A DNA stretch of 52,248 nucleotides from Pseudoflavonifractor sp. (GTDB lineage: Bacteria > Bacteroidota > Bacteroidia > Bacteroidales > Muribaculaceae), in assembly GCA_023667145.1 (NCBI GenBank), contig JAMPAQ010000001.1, forward strand, positions 489,595 through 541,842, given 5' to 3'. A program made the translations under genes and the position numbers. This document shows, in pieces, positions 43,413-52,102 of this stretch; position 1 is the stretch's first letter; each line of letters begins with the position of its first letter. The notes beneath the pieces were generated by a model. The model was not told the DNA's origin. It searched no databases and worked only from the letters and a program-made list of their open reading frames with translations.

Positions 43413-45056
43413 TCACCTGCGCTGCGCGGCACGCGACAGGGCTATGTCAAACGCCATCACGTAATATGTGATGAAGTAGCTCCACGCAGCCTTTCCGGCT
43501 GTTAGCGCAGCAGCCCTGCGGATAAGCGTCATAGTATCGTCGGTCACCGTTGCCAGATAGTACAGGTCATCGGCAATCTGGTCTTTCACGCTATCGTAGT
43601 TGAAATCGCCGCGTGACACGACATTAACGCCACAATCGGCAAAGTCATTATTGAATGCCGACAAAATCCATTGTCCGAATCCTGAGAGTGACGTGGTGAC
43701 AGTAGGCACGCTGAACGCTACGCTCTCAAGAGGGGTATAGCCCCACGGTTCATAGTAGCTTGGGAAAACAGTGGCATCCATACCTATGAGCAGGTCGTAG
43801 TAGGGACTGTCAAATATACCGTCTGTCCCGTTGAGGTAGCACGGCACATATATCACCTTGACCTTTGATGACTTGGAATTGTCAAAGCCGATACCGTGTA
43901 TACGCTGGTATATCGGGTCGCTGTCAGGATTGTTGATGACATGGGTTATGACAGGGTCTGCCATTGCCGACTTGCGCTTGGCCGAGAGAGCCTTTTTCAA
44001 GTCCTCGCGCGCCTCCTTGACCCACGCGGGCACCATCACGTATGCAAGTATGGTGCGCTTGGGGTTCTTATCCACGAGAGTCCTTATCGCGTCAAGATAC
44101 AGGTCAATTCCCTTGTTACGGTACTCGCAACGGCCTGAAGTAGCTACAATAAATGTATCATCGGGCAGTTTGTGACCGACAAGCGACGATCCGACATTGA
44201 GCAGCGTCTCACGTGCCTTGGCCCGTGCCGCGTCAAACTTTGTCTTTGAGGGCACGAAATTATCCTCAAATCCATTGGGCGTGACCACGTCTGGCTTGCG
44301 CTCAAGCAGCTGCTCACACTCCAGCGCAGTGATGTCACTCACTGTCGTGAAACAATCAGCGGCATGAGCTGCGGCCTTTTCAAGCGAATGTTTGGACTGC
44401 ATATTAAGCTCGGCGGCCATCTGGTCTCCGTTGTATCCTTTCAGATAATCGTACAGTGGCTTGCCGTTGCCGCAAATGCTACGGCCTATGCTCGTGGCAT
44501 GAGTGGTAAATATAGTGCCGACAGTCGGGAGCTCCGCCTTTACATACAGGAGTCCCATGCCGGTAGTCCACTCGTCAAAGTGTGCAATGGTTTTTTTATT
44601 CTCCACACCAACATAGTCGCAGATGCTCTTGATGACCACTCCGGCAGCGTGTGAGAACGCGCAAGCCTCGTCATAGTCACCATAGGCGTGGAGGGAGTCA
44701 ACGTGATAGAGTTCCCACATGCGGCCATAAAACTCGTCCTTGACGGCATACATGCCGTCAAACTTCACGAGCACCACAATAGGCTTGCCGGGAACATCCC
44801 AACGTCCGACACGGACTGAAACGCCGTCAGGCAACTGGGCCTGTGACTTCCATTCCTTAAGGAGAGAGCGGGATTCGACGAAATATGGAGATGGATTTTC
44901 CTTGCTCCACACATCGGGTCCTACGAATATCGTTTTGTCCTTATATAATTGCTGTAGGGTCTTGGCTTTGGTGGAAAGAACCGTGTAAATTCCTCCAATC
45001 TTGTTACAAACCTCCCAACTTGTCTCAAATAATAAGTCAACAGCCGTTTCGGGCAT
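43413..45056 (-). CDS. Glycogen synthase, GT3 (eukaryotic-type)
   Basis: The 547-residue protein belongs to the GT3 family of fungal and animal glycogen synthases rather than bacterial GlgA (GT5). Features are LLFETSWEVCNKIGGIYTVLSTKA at the front (seen as FETSWEV and KIGGIYTV), HFDEWTTGMGLLYVK near 165, TTHATSIGR near 186, and the C-terminal donor-site segment FPSYYEPWGYTPLESVAF near 430. The family uses UDP-glucose in eukaryotes; the donor here is unknown. Start taken at the ATG at 45056. A -7 box, minus-strand TACCTTTG at 45105-45098, precedes it. Confidence 0.92.
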   Translation of the reverse strand: MPETAVDLLFETSWEVCNKIGGIYTVLSTKAKTLQQLYKDKTIFVGPDVWSKENPSPYFVESRSLLKEWKSQAQLPDGVSVRVGRWDVPGKPIVVLVKFDGMYAVKDEFYGRMWELYHVDSLHAYGDYDEACAFSHAAGVVIKSICDYVGVENKKTIAHFDEWTTGMGLLYVKAELPTVGTIFTTHATSIGRSICGNGKPLYDYLKGYNGDQMAAELNMQSKHSLEKAAAHAADCFTTVSDITALECEQLLERKPDVVTPNGFEDNFVPSKTKFDAARAKARETLLNVGSSLVGHKLPDDTFIVATSGRCEYRNKGIDLYLDAIRTLVDKNPKRTILAYVMVPAWVKEAREDLKKALSAKRKSAMADPVITHVINNPDSDPIYQRIHGIGFDNSKSSKVKVIYVPCYLNGTDGIFDSPYYDLLIGMDATVFPSYYEPWGYTPLESVAFSVPTVTTSLSGFGQWILSAFNNDFADCGVNVVSRGDFNYDSVKDQIADDLYYLATVTDDTMTLIRRAAALTAGKAAWSYFITYYVMAFDIALSRAAQRR

Positions 45057-45356
45057 ACACAATTTGTTTTAGATATTGTAGATTTTATATTTGAGCGCAA
45101 AGGTAGCAAATATTTTTCGATTTTTTTAGTTTCATCGTAACCAAATTGTCTCACAAAACCACAACAAACCATTAGACCGTAACTCCAAAATGCGCTGCAT
45201 GTCACTATTGATGCGGATTCCGAGGCATTATGTCAACATTCCGTTGTCAAGTGTCAACAAAATATTTTTTATCCTAAATCCATCCGTTAATCTTAACTAA
45301 TTGCCGCATAGAACTCCACTTCATCGCAAAACAGGCATGAATTTGTCAGCACGAAG
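45057..45356. promoter_or_regulatory. Divergent intergenic region between glycogen synthase and secreted-protein genes
   Basis: This gap holds no supported gene. Near the left end, the minus strand reads TACCTTTG (45105-45098), a likely -7 box for glycogen synthase. In the middle, TGTCAACA occurs at 45231-45238 and 45252-45259 with a related GTTGTCAA at 45243-45250, a possible operator. The right-hand promoter is listed separately. Confidence 0.45.
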
Positions 45357-45388
45357 TTTGCTTATATGATATTAAATATGTATCTTTG
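45357..45388 (+). promoter_or_regulatory. Complete Bacteroidetes promoter (-33/-7)
   Basis: TTTG at 45357-45360 and TATCTTTG at 45381-45388 are separated by 20 bases, an ideal match to the Bacteroidetes housekeeping consensus. Transcription should start about 45395, which supports the ATG at 45411 for the next gene. Confidence 0.8.
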
Positions 45389-45410
45389 TAATTGGAAAGG
45401 AATACCGGTT

Positions 45411-45722
45411 ATGAGAAAAATTTACAGCATTATATTCGCCTTGATGACGGCGCTTGCAGCCCCGGCAATCCAAGCGTATGCTTCGACTCCGGCAGAGGAG
45501 GCTGTAAGCCCGGTTGTCAAAGCCCCGGTGATGAGGGTTACATCCACTGGTATAGTACTGACGGCATCCGACGACAGCGGACACCAGTTCTACATATACT
45601 CCATCACCGGCCAGATGATAAAGACTGTCACAGTCTACAGCTCGCCGCTCACGGTAGAGCTGTATCCAGGCTGCTACATAGTGAAATGTTCTGACTGGGC
45701 CAAGCAGATTGTCGTAAGATAA
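45411..45722 (+). CDS. Small secreted protein with C-terminal beta domain resembling T9SS/DUF6383 tails
   Basis: From the ATG at 45411 the product has 103 residues: a signal peptide (MRKIYSIIFALMTALAAPAI and a few more residues), a linker, and a strand-rich C-terminal part of about 60 residues. That part (FYIYSITGQMIKTVTV, then ELYPGCYIVKC and a final KQIVVR) looks like the C-terminal sorting domains of Bacteroidetes secreted proteins, here with almost nothing in front. It could be an isolated sorting-type domain or a small periplasmic protein. It has its own strong promoter and terminator and lies between glycogen synthase and pullulanase. The function is unknown. Confidence 0.7.
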   Translation: MRKIYSIIFALMTALAAPAIQAYASTPAEEAVSPVVKAPVMRVTSTGIVLTASDDSGHQFYIYSITGQMIKTVTVYSSPLTVELYPGCYIVKCSDWAKQIVVR

Positions 45723-45749
45723 TCCCTTGCCGACAAGACCCGAATTATC

Positions 45750-45779
45750 GCCACATGCCCCGATGTCATGTGGCTTTTT
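45750..45779 (+). terminator. Terminator after the small secreted protein
   Basis: GCCACATG (45750-45757) pairs with CATGTGGC (45767-45774), followed by TTTTT. Confidence 0.85.
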
Positions 45780-45835
45780 ATTGGACTGACACATCCATGT
45801 GCATACTACAATTACAACCAAATAATATCTGACTG

Positions 45836-47860
45836 ATGAATCTTTCATTCCCTAAACTTTTAATGAGTTCGCTGTTGGGTGGAACGTCCATCCTGACAAT
45901 CCAGCCAATCACCGCATCGACAACCGATATGGAAACAGTTTTTGCCTCCCTGCCCGCCTATGACGGGACTGATCTTGAGCTATCGGTAGACAACGCCGGT
46001 ACTCGATTTACACTCTGGTCACCACAAGCCGACGCCGCGAGGGTCTACATCTACCCTACCGACCGCAACTCGGCTCCGATTGACACCCTTGAGATGAGCA
46101 AGGGCGACAGCGGCACATGGCGCGCCTCCGTCCCGGCAAACCTCACGGGCCGCTTCTATACATTTCAGATAAAACATGACGGCAAGTGGCTAAAGGAGAC
46201 TCCAGGTGTATGGGCCAAGGCTGTCGGGACAAACGGTGAACGTGCCGCGATAATCGACTTCTCAGCCACCAATCCCGCCGGATGGGACACCGACAAAGGT
46301 CCGGCCATAAAGAATATAAATGACGCCATACTCTATGAGATGCACCACAGGGACTTCTCAATGCACCCCTCATCGGGAATCGTCAACAAGGGTAAGTTCC
46401 TGGCCCTTACCGAGCAAGGCACACGCTCGTTGCTTGGCGACAAGACCGGCATCGACCACCTCAAGGAACTTGGCATCACGCATGTCCATATCCTCCCCTC
46501 CTACGATTACAACAGCGTCGACGAGACCCAGCTTCCGTCCAACCAATACAACTGGGGGTATGATCCCTTCAACTATAATGCGCCCGAGGGTTCCTACTCG
46601 ACCAATCCCGCCGACCCGTCTGTCCGCATCCGTGAGATGAAGGAAATGGTCAAGGCGCTCCACGATGCCGGCATCGGGGTGGTGATGGATGTCGTGTACA
46701 ACCACACGTCGCTCAACGACGACTCCAATTTCTCACTCACCGCTCCCGGCTACTACTACCGCCACCGTCCCGACGGCAGCTATTCCGATGCCTCGGGATG
46801 CGGCAACGAGACCGCGTCAGAGCGTCAGCAGATGCGCAACTTCATTGTCAACTCTGTCAAGCACTGGGCTAAGGAATACCATATAGATGGATTCAGATTT
46901 GACCTTATGGCCATCCACGACACCGAAACCATGAACGATGTCACCAAGGCACTCAAGGAGATAAGCCCCTCGATATTCGTGTATGGCGAGGGTTGGACAG
47001 CCGGAGACTCCCCACTCCCCATGGAGCGCCGAGCCCTAAAGGAAAATGTCTCAAAGATGCCCGATGTGGCCGTGTTCAGCGATGACATCCGCGATGCCGT
47101 CAAGGGACACTACTCCAACGCGCTCGACCGTGGATTTGCCACGGGCAAGCCGGGTCTTGAGGAGACTGTCAAGATTGGAATTGTCGGTGCGACTGCCCAT
47201 CCTCAGGTCGACTACTCAAAGGGAAACAACTCGAAGTTTGCCTACGCCTCAGCTCCGACACAGGTCATAAACTATGTATCATGTCACGATGACCTGACCC
47301 TGACCGACAAGCTGCGCAAGTCGCTTGAGGGTGAGAGCGAGGCCGACCTGCTTCGTGCCGCCAAGCTCGCTCAGACCATCGTATTCACATCCCAAGGCAC
47401 CCCGTTCATATTTGCCGGTGAGGAGGTGTTCCGCGACAAGAAAGGCGTACACAACTCCTACAAGTCCCCCGACTCAATCAACGCCATAGACTGGTCAAAC
47501 AAGCAAAAGTATGCCGACCAGTTCAAGTATTACCAACAGCTCATCAAGCTGCGGCGCAATCACCCCGCATTCCGCATGACAACAGCCGATGATGTAGCCC
47601 GTCATCTCGTCTTTGACGATGTGAGAGAGACGGGATTGATATCCTACTCGCTCAAGGACAATGCCAACGGTGACGCGTGGAAGGAAATAAAGGTAGTGTT
47701 CAACGGGTCAAACGACATAAAGAGCGTCAAGATACCCAAGGGCAATTGGACTATTATCGCAAGCGACGGCATGATTGACGCCGACGGACTCGGCACGACA
47801 AAGGGCGGCAAGCATGACGTGCAGCCACGCTCGGCGTTCATCCTTGCACGGGAGAAATAA
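45836..47860 (+). CDS. pulA: Type I pullulanase (GH13, alpha-1,6 debranching)
   Basis: The 674-residue protein begins with an apparent signal peptide (about 1-27). It continues with a CBM48-type domain at about 45-130 (FTLWSPQADAARVYIY) and a GH13 barrel. YNWGYDP near 239 is the type I pullulanase signature. Conserved regions are DVVYNHTS near 285, GFRFDLMAIHD near 350 with the nucleophile Asp, VYGEGWTAGD near 382 with the acid Glu, and YVSCHDDLTL near 480. It would cut alpha-1,6 branches of glycogen or pullulan, outside the cytoplasm if the signal is real. No SusC/SusD genes accompany it. Confidence 0.93.
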   Translation: MNLSFPKLLMSSLLGGTSILTIQPITASTTDMETVFASLPAYDGTDLELSVDNAGTRFTLWSPQADAARVYIYPTDRNSAPIDTLEMSKGDSGTWRASVPANLTGRFYTFQIKHDGKWLKETPGVWAKAVGTNGERAAIIDFSATNPAGWDTDKGPAIKNINDAILYEMHHRDFSMHPSSGIVNKGKFLALTEQGTRSLLGDKTGIDHLKELGITHVHILPSYDYNSVDETQLPSNQYNWGYDPFNYNAPEGSYSTNPADPSVRIREMKEMVKALHDAGIGVVMDVVYNHTSLNDDSNFSLTAPGYYYRHRPDGSYSDASGCGNETASERQQMRNFIVNSVKHWAKEYHIDGFRFDLMAIHDTETMNDVTKALKEISPSIFVYGEGWTAGDSPLPMERRALKENVSKMPDVAVFSDDIRDAVKGHYSNALDRGFATGKPGLEETVKIGIVGATAHPQVDYSKGNNSKFAYASAPTQVINYVSCHDDLTLTDKLRKSLEGESEADLLRAAKLAQTIVFTSQGTPFIFAGEEVFRDKKGVHNSYKSPDSINAIDWSNKQKYADQFKYYQQLIKLRRNHPAFRMTTADDVARHLVFDDVRETGLISYSLKDNANGDAWKEIKVVFNGSNDIKSVKIPKGNWTIIASDGMIDADGLGTTKGGKHDVQPRSAFILAREK

Positions 47861-47874
47861 CAGACTTAACATCA

Positions 47875-47915
47875 ACGACGCCGGACTCAACGACAGAGAT
47901 CCGGCGTCGTCATTT
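47875..47915 (+). terminator. Terminator after pulA
   Basis: ACGACGCCGG (47875-47884) is the exact inverse of 47901-47910, followed by CATTT. The loop is 16 bases. Confidence 0.75.
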
Positions 47916-47939
47916 ATAAATCTCATAACACAGGTAACA

Positions 47940-48836
47940 ATGCAACAAACCATCACCAACAAATACATCACAGTAACCGTAGACACTCACGGAGCCGAAT
48001 TGCAAAGCATCATCAACAACCGCACAGGCCAGCAGTATCTCTGGCAAGGCGACAAGCGATATTGGGGACGGCGCTCCCCGGTGCTGTTCCCCTTTGTGGG
48101 TGCGGTGGCAAATGGCCATTACCGATACGCAGACAAGGAGTATCCGATGACACAGCATGGGTTTGCACGCGACATGGAGTTCACACCCATGACACAGCCG
48201 AGCGATGATTCCGAAGAGGTGAACTCACTGTGGTTTTTCGTCGAGTCGAGCGACAAGACCCGTGAGATCTATCCGTTTGACTGGAGGCTTGAAATCGGCT
48301 ATATCGTCGATGAGACACGCATAACGGTATGTTGGAGGGTCATCAACAAGTCCACATCGGCAATGCCTTTTCAGATTGGCGCACATCCGGCGTTCAATTA
48401 CCCCGACTACAATCCGGCTGACAGCGTTCACGGATATTTTGCCTTTGACCGACACGACATCACCTACGAGCTGATTGAGCGCGAAGGATGCCTTGGAGAT
48501 GTGACCTATCCCCTGACGCTCGATGACGACGGCATGTACCCCATTACAAACGCATCGTTTGACAAGGACGCCCTCATCATAGGCGGCAACCGAATACACA
48601 GAGTGTCGATGCTCACCAAACAGCTCACCCCATACATCACACTATTGTTCCGCGCCCCCATAGTGGGCCTTTGGTCAAAACCGGGAGACGCGCCGTTTGT
48701 GTGCATCGAGCCATGGTGGGGACGCTGTGACCGCGTTGATTTTAACGGAGAGCTGTCAGAGCGGGAATATGAGAATCTGCTTGAACCGGGCAAGACGTTC
48801 TCTGCCGATTACATGATTCTCATCGACAACATCTGA
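47940..48836 (+). CDS. Aldose 1-epimerase family protein
   Basis: The product has 298 residues from the ATG at 47940; the frame extends further upstream, but that part covers the pulA terminator. It is a galactose mutarotase-like beta-sandwich protein. Visible are GAELQSI near 18, the substrate-site YLWQGDKRYWGRRSPVLFPFVG region near 32-54, QHGFARDMEF near 72-81, and IGAHPAFNYP near 146. It is closest in feel to the LacX/YeaD-like subgroup. It may interconvert sugar anomers released by the glucan enzymes upstream, but the substrate is unproven. Confidence 0.88.
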   Translation: MQQTITNKYITVTVDTHGAELQSIINNRTGQQYLWQGDKRYWGRRSPVLFPFVGAVANGHYRYADKEYPMTQHGFARDMEFTPMTQPSDDSEEVNSLWFFVESSDKTREIYPFDWRLEIGYIVDETRITVCWRVINKSTSAMPFQIGAHPAFNYPDYNPADSVHGYFAFDRHDITYELIEREGCLGDVTYPLTLDDDGMYPITNASFDKDALIIGGNRIHRVSMLTKQLTPYITLLFRAPIVGLWSKPGDAPFVCIEPWWGRCDRVDFNGELSEREYENLLEPGKTFSADYMILIDNI

Positions 48837-48838
48837 TG

Positions 48839-49450
48839 CTACATCTCCCCCTTGTCCTTCAGGTAGGTCTCACAACAGACCACGAGCTCATCATACCATT
48901 CACGGCCAAACCGTCTTACCAACGGCCCCTCAAGAAAACGATAGAGCCTGATGCCGTTCTTGCGTCCATATGACTCGGCACTGCGGCATATCTTCCAACG
49001 ATGGTAATTGACAGCCGTAAAGGTCGGATATTCTGTTAGGCGCAACGGATAGAGATGACATGATATAGGCTTATAGAAGTCGGTCAGTCCGGCTCTGTAA
49101 GCCTTTTCTATGGCACACTGGCACATGCCCCCCGGGCCATAGCAGGTGAAAGCGCAGTTGCGCCCATCAACTATCGTTGTCACGAGGTCTCCCTCCTCGT
49201 CGATATAGCCTACCCCACGTTCCTCGACCTCGGCAATGCCCTGCGGCAGCATGTCGTCCTTGATGACTGGCAGTATGGATTTTATCTTCTCATACTCCTC
49301 ACGCGTGATTGGTGCGCCGGCATCGCCCTCGATGCAACATTCGCCAAGACATGTGTCAAGGTCACAACAGAAAAACCGCTCGGCGAGGTCGAGCGACACC
49401 AATGTATTCTCTCCAATCTGAAACATTACTTCCTCTGTCTCTATTTCCAC
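48839..49450 (-). CDS. DUF3109 family cysteine-rich protein
   Basis: The 203-residue protein matches DUF3109, a Bacteroidetes family related to YkgJ-type putative zinc/iron-chelating proteins. Cysteine groups include FFCCDLDTCLGECC near 27-40, CAFTCYGPGGMCQC near 98-111, and SCHLYPLR near 130-137, together able to bind a metal. There is no signal peptide. It converges on the epimerase gene with only two bases between the stops. Function unknown. Confidence 0.87.
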   Translation of the reverse strand: MEIETEEVMFQIGENTLVSLDLAERFFCCDLDTCLGECCIEGDAGAPITREEYEKIKSILPVIKDDMLPQGIAEVEERGVGYIDEEGDLVTTIVDGRNCAFTCYGPGGMCQCAIEKAYRAGLTDFYKPISCHLYPLRLTEYPTFTAVNYHRWKICRSAESYGRKNGIRLYRFLEGPLVRRFGREWYDELVVCCETYLKDKGEM

Positions 49451-49466
49451 TATTAATAAACTTTTG

Positions 49467-50732
49467 TCAGCGTCCCGAATATATCAATGTTACAGCCGTG
49501 AGACGGTCGTAGCGTTCACCCGGACGACGGCAGTATACCTTTACGGCATACTCGTTGACCGTGGGATAAAAATCTCCCTCAACGACCGAGGTCTCGCCGC
49601 GCATGGTGCCACTCGGGACTGCAAGATACTGGTAATTGTAAGCGCCCTGTTTGAGTAGCAGCGATGTCTCATATCTCTGTGTCAAGTTGTTGTAGTGCAT
49701 CAATGACCCGGGGTCAAACCTCCTGCCTGTGAAATCTCCGTCAAGAAATATGTCATACCCGTCAAGACGCGGCATCTCAAGCGAGAAGTGCGTCATGGCA
49801 TAGTCGGCACCGACATCCGAATCGTCTGAATTGTACTCGCGTATCTTGAACCGTCCATACTGGGTGCGGTCAAAGTTGTAGCTCTCCATGTTTCGCGGCT
49901 TGTCCACCCGCAATTGCTGATGATAGTAGGGAGCGGCATACACAATCTCCGCGACACCCATGCCGGGATAGGTCATCGAGACGGTCTCCATGCGCCGGTA
50001 TTCATTTCCCGCATCAAATATCAGTGGACGCTGATGCTCGTAGTATGCCTTGTTGCCACTCACCCGCAACGGTTGCCGCAACATGACCTTATTGTCCTCG
50101 CGTCCATTTTGGGTAATGACAACCTTGATGTCATTGTATATGTCGTTGGGTCTGAAGTTATCCGTATCCACCACTATCGACAGCTGCTGGTGGCAGTCGT
50201 TGTAGTCCACATCGGTACGTGACGTGACACCACCCGACACTTTCATTGAATATTCTGTCACCGAGAACCGCGCCTGTACCACGACGTTCTCCGGCTCATT
50301 CTCGGGATATACCGTCAGCAGATAGTTACCCGAGGCTGTTATGCGCATCTCCTCGTTGGGAATGGTTATCCGGTAATGCACATAATGGACAGTCGTTGCC
50401 TCGGAGAATCTGTAGTCATCGACCTGTCCTACATTAAAGCCATCGAGAAACTCCGTATCGACAAGCCCTGATGGTTGCCAATCGGCATTACAATGGACGA
50501 GGGAATACTGATAATACTCACGGTCCTCGGCTATCTCGTCAAACGATATCGTAATCTTGTCCTCGCCGTTGAGGGCTATCACGGGGAGTGCTTGCTCATC
50601 GCCATCGACCGTCACCTGCAATGAGCGGAACCGTGGATTGAACGTACCGTTCATGGTATCGACGTCTGCTGCTGTCGCTACCGACCCACAAGCGGCCACC
50701 ACGACCGACGCCACAAGAATACCCAGCCTCAT
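49467..50732 (-). CDS. DUF5103 / type IX secretion system plug-type protein
   Basis: The 421-residue protein has a signal peptide (LGILVASVVVAACGSVATAA) and a strand-rich body typical of DUF5103: LVHCNADWQPSGLVDTEFLDGF-like features near 77-98 and an Ig-like C-terminal part. Family members have been described as the periplasmic-side plug of the T9SS translocon. The cysteine near residue 15 could suggest a lipoprotein, but a canonical lipobox is not clear. It overlaps the stop of the gene upstream by four bases (ATGA). Confidence 0.82.
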   Translation of the reverse strand: MRLGILVASVVVAACGSVATAADVDTMNGTFNPRFRSLQVTVDGDEQALPVIALNGEDKITISFDEIAEDREYYQYSLVHCNADWQPSGLVDTEFLDGFNVGQVDDYRFSEATTVHYVHYRITIPNEEMRITASGNYLLTVYPENEPENVVVQARFSVTEYSMKVSGGVTSRTDVDYNDCHQQLSIVVDTDNFRPNDIYNDIKVVITQNGREDNKVMLRQPLRVSGNKAYYEHQRPLIFDAGNEYRRMETVSMTYPGMGVAEIVYAAPYYHQQLRVDKPRNMESYNFDRTQYGRFKIREYNSDDSDVGADYAMTHFSLEMPRLDGYDIFLDGDFTGRRFDPGSLMHYNNLTQRYETSLLLKQGAYNYQYLAVPSGTMRGETSVVEGDFYPTVNEYAVKVYCRRPGERYDRLTAVTLIYSGR

Positions 50733-51133
50733 CTTCCAGCAAGACTATTGTGAAGGATTGCTATCGCATCCTCTATAAGCTCGATACATGGCCGACGGCC
50801 CGACTGCTTCAGCTCGCTGCACAACAATGAGCCGTTTCTCGTCTTGAATGTGCCACACAGGACTCTCGCCTCCGAGTATGCCGTAGACTTGTCTGCCGGC
50901 TTACCGTATGCCGTCATTCCTTTCAGCATAGCGATTGCCGACATCGCGCCACACGTAAGTCCCTGCCCGGCAACACCGCCACCGAGAGCGACAGACAGAG
51001 CCGCCGCCTTTTCATCGTCAAGCCCATGGATGTCATCAAATGCCATCATGACACACTGGGAACAATTATACCCGGCAGACTTCAATGTGCGGGCACGGTT
51101 GACACGTTCGTCAAGTGTATATTCAGCTTTCAT
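50729..51133 (-). CDS. C_GCAxxG_C_C family protein (putative redox/metal protein)
   Basis: The 134-residue protein has the spaced cysteines that give the family its name. These are GYNCSQCVMMAF near 21-32, GLTCGAMSAIAML near 58-70, LLCSELKQ near 103, and a last cysteine in RPCIELI near 114. Members are often coupled to redox or iron-sulfur functions, but no activity is established. The gene lies between ung (4 bases upstream) and the T9SS plug-type gene, which it overlaps, so all three are likely cotranscribed. Confidence 0.87.
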   Translation of the reverse strand: MKAEYTLDERVNRARTLKSAGYNCSQCVMMAFDDIHGLDDEKAAALSVALGGGVAGQGLTCGAMSAIAMLKGMTAYGKPADKSTAYSEARVLCGTFKTRNGSLLCSELKQSGRRPCIELIEDAIAILHNSLAGR

Positions 51134-51137
51134 AATT

Positions 51138-51800
51138 CTACCATTTTATCGGCTCCTTGCCTTGCGCTACAAGATATTCATTTGCACGAGAGAAATGATG
51201 GTTTCCAAAAAATCCGCGATGGGCCGAGAGTGGCGACGGATGGGGTGAGCGGAGCACGAGATGCCGAGAGTGGTCGATCAGCGACGACTTGTTGCCGGCA
51301 TATGCACCCCAAAGCATGAACACAAGTCCATCCCGGCGGCTTGACAACAGCCTGATGGTCTCATCGGTAAATGCCTCCCAGCCCCTACCCTGATGTGACC
51401 CGGCCTTATGAGCCTCGACAGTCAGGGTGGCATTCAGAAGGAACACTCCTTGACGCGCCCATCTCGACAGGTCGCCATCAGCGGGAATCGGTGTCCCTAT
51501 GTCATCGTGTATCTCCTTAAATATATTGAGCAATGAGGGTGGCATCCTGATGCCGGGGGCTACCGAGAAGCACAAGCCGTTGGCCTGTCCGTCATCATGA
51601 TATGGATCCTGCCCCAATATGACGACCTGAACATCGTCAAACGGACACGCATCGTATGCAGCAAAAATCCTTGACGCGGGTGGAAATATCGTAGCCGTGC
51701 GGTAACGCTCACGCACAAAGTCAGTAAGAGCCTTAAAGTATGGCTTGTCCCACTCTCCGGCCAACGCCGCCTTCCATGACGCGTCAATTTTAACCTCCAT
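51138..51800 (-). CDS. ung: Uracil-DNA glycosylase, family 1
   Basis: The 220-residue repair enzyme removes uracil from DNA. The catalytic water-activating motif is GQDPYHDDGQANGLCFSV near 60-77 and the DNA intercalation loop is HPSPLSAHRGFFG near 183-195, both canonical. The start is the ATG at 51800; a TTG three codons upstream is in frame. The minus-strand TAGTTTTG at 51836-51829 is a possible -7 box. It heads the three-gene minus-strand operon. Confidence 0.96.
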   Translation of the reverse strand: MEVKIDASWKAALAGEWDKPYFKALTDFVRERYRTATIFPPASRIFAAYDACPFDDVQVVILGQDPYHDDGQANGLCFSVAPGIRMPPSLLNIFKEIHDDIGTPIPADGDLSRWARQGVFLLNATLTVEAHKAGSHQGRGWEAFTDETIRLLSSRRDGLVFMLWGAYAGNKSSLIDHSRHLVLRSPHPSPLSAHRGFFGNHHFSRANEYLVAQGKEPIKW

Positions 51801-51825
51801 AAATCTCAAATAAAAACATTCGTAG

Positions 51826-51856
51826 TTGCAAAACTACAAAAATATACCTAAATTTG
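51826..51856 (+). promoter_or_regulatory. Promoter of tRNA-Arg
   Basis: TTGC at 51826-51829 and TAAATTTG at 51849-51856 are 19 bases apart, close to the Bacteroidetes consensus. Transcription should begin near 51863, 16 bases before the tRNA. Confidence 0.6.
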
Positions 51857-51878
51857 CACACAGTTTTCAGCAAAACAT

Positions 51879-51950
51879 GTCTCCGTAGTTCAATGGATAG
51901 AATATTGGATTCCGGTTCCAACGATTGGGGTTCGACTCCCCACGGGGATA
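51879..51950 (+). tRNA. tRNA-Arg (anticodon CCG)
   Basis: The cloverleaf can be folded by eye. The acceptor stem GTCTCCG pairs with CGGGGAT (51943-51949) with two G-U pairs. The D stem is GTTC/GAAT, the anticodon stem is TTGGA/TCCAA around loop TTCCGGT (anticodon CCG), and the T arm is TGGGG-TTCGACT-CCCCA. The 3' CCA is not encoded. It reads the arginine codon CGG. Confidence 0.93.
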
Positions 51951-51955
51951 CACAA

Positions 51956-51985
51956 AGGCCGCTCTTCCCGAGCGGCCTTTTTCAT
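51956..51985 (+). terminator. Terminator of tRNA-Arg
   Basis: GGCCGCTC and GAGCGGCC form an eight-pair stem with a short loop, followed by TTTTTC. Confidence 0.88.
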
Positions 51986-52102
51986 GTATAATATGTTGAA
52001 TCCGCGACACCTGCCTACCGCGCGATGGCTAACGAGATGCGGATGCAACCGTGGCAAACTCAAAAGGCTGATAAAACCGAACCTCCGATAGAGCCGACTT
52101 TA

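Noticed and set aside
47775-47939. Longer epimerase reading from 47775
   Set aside because: This part overlaps the 3' end of pulA and its terminator, and the ATG at 47940 begins a normal epimerase N-terminus.
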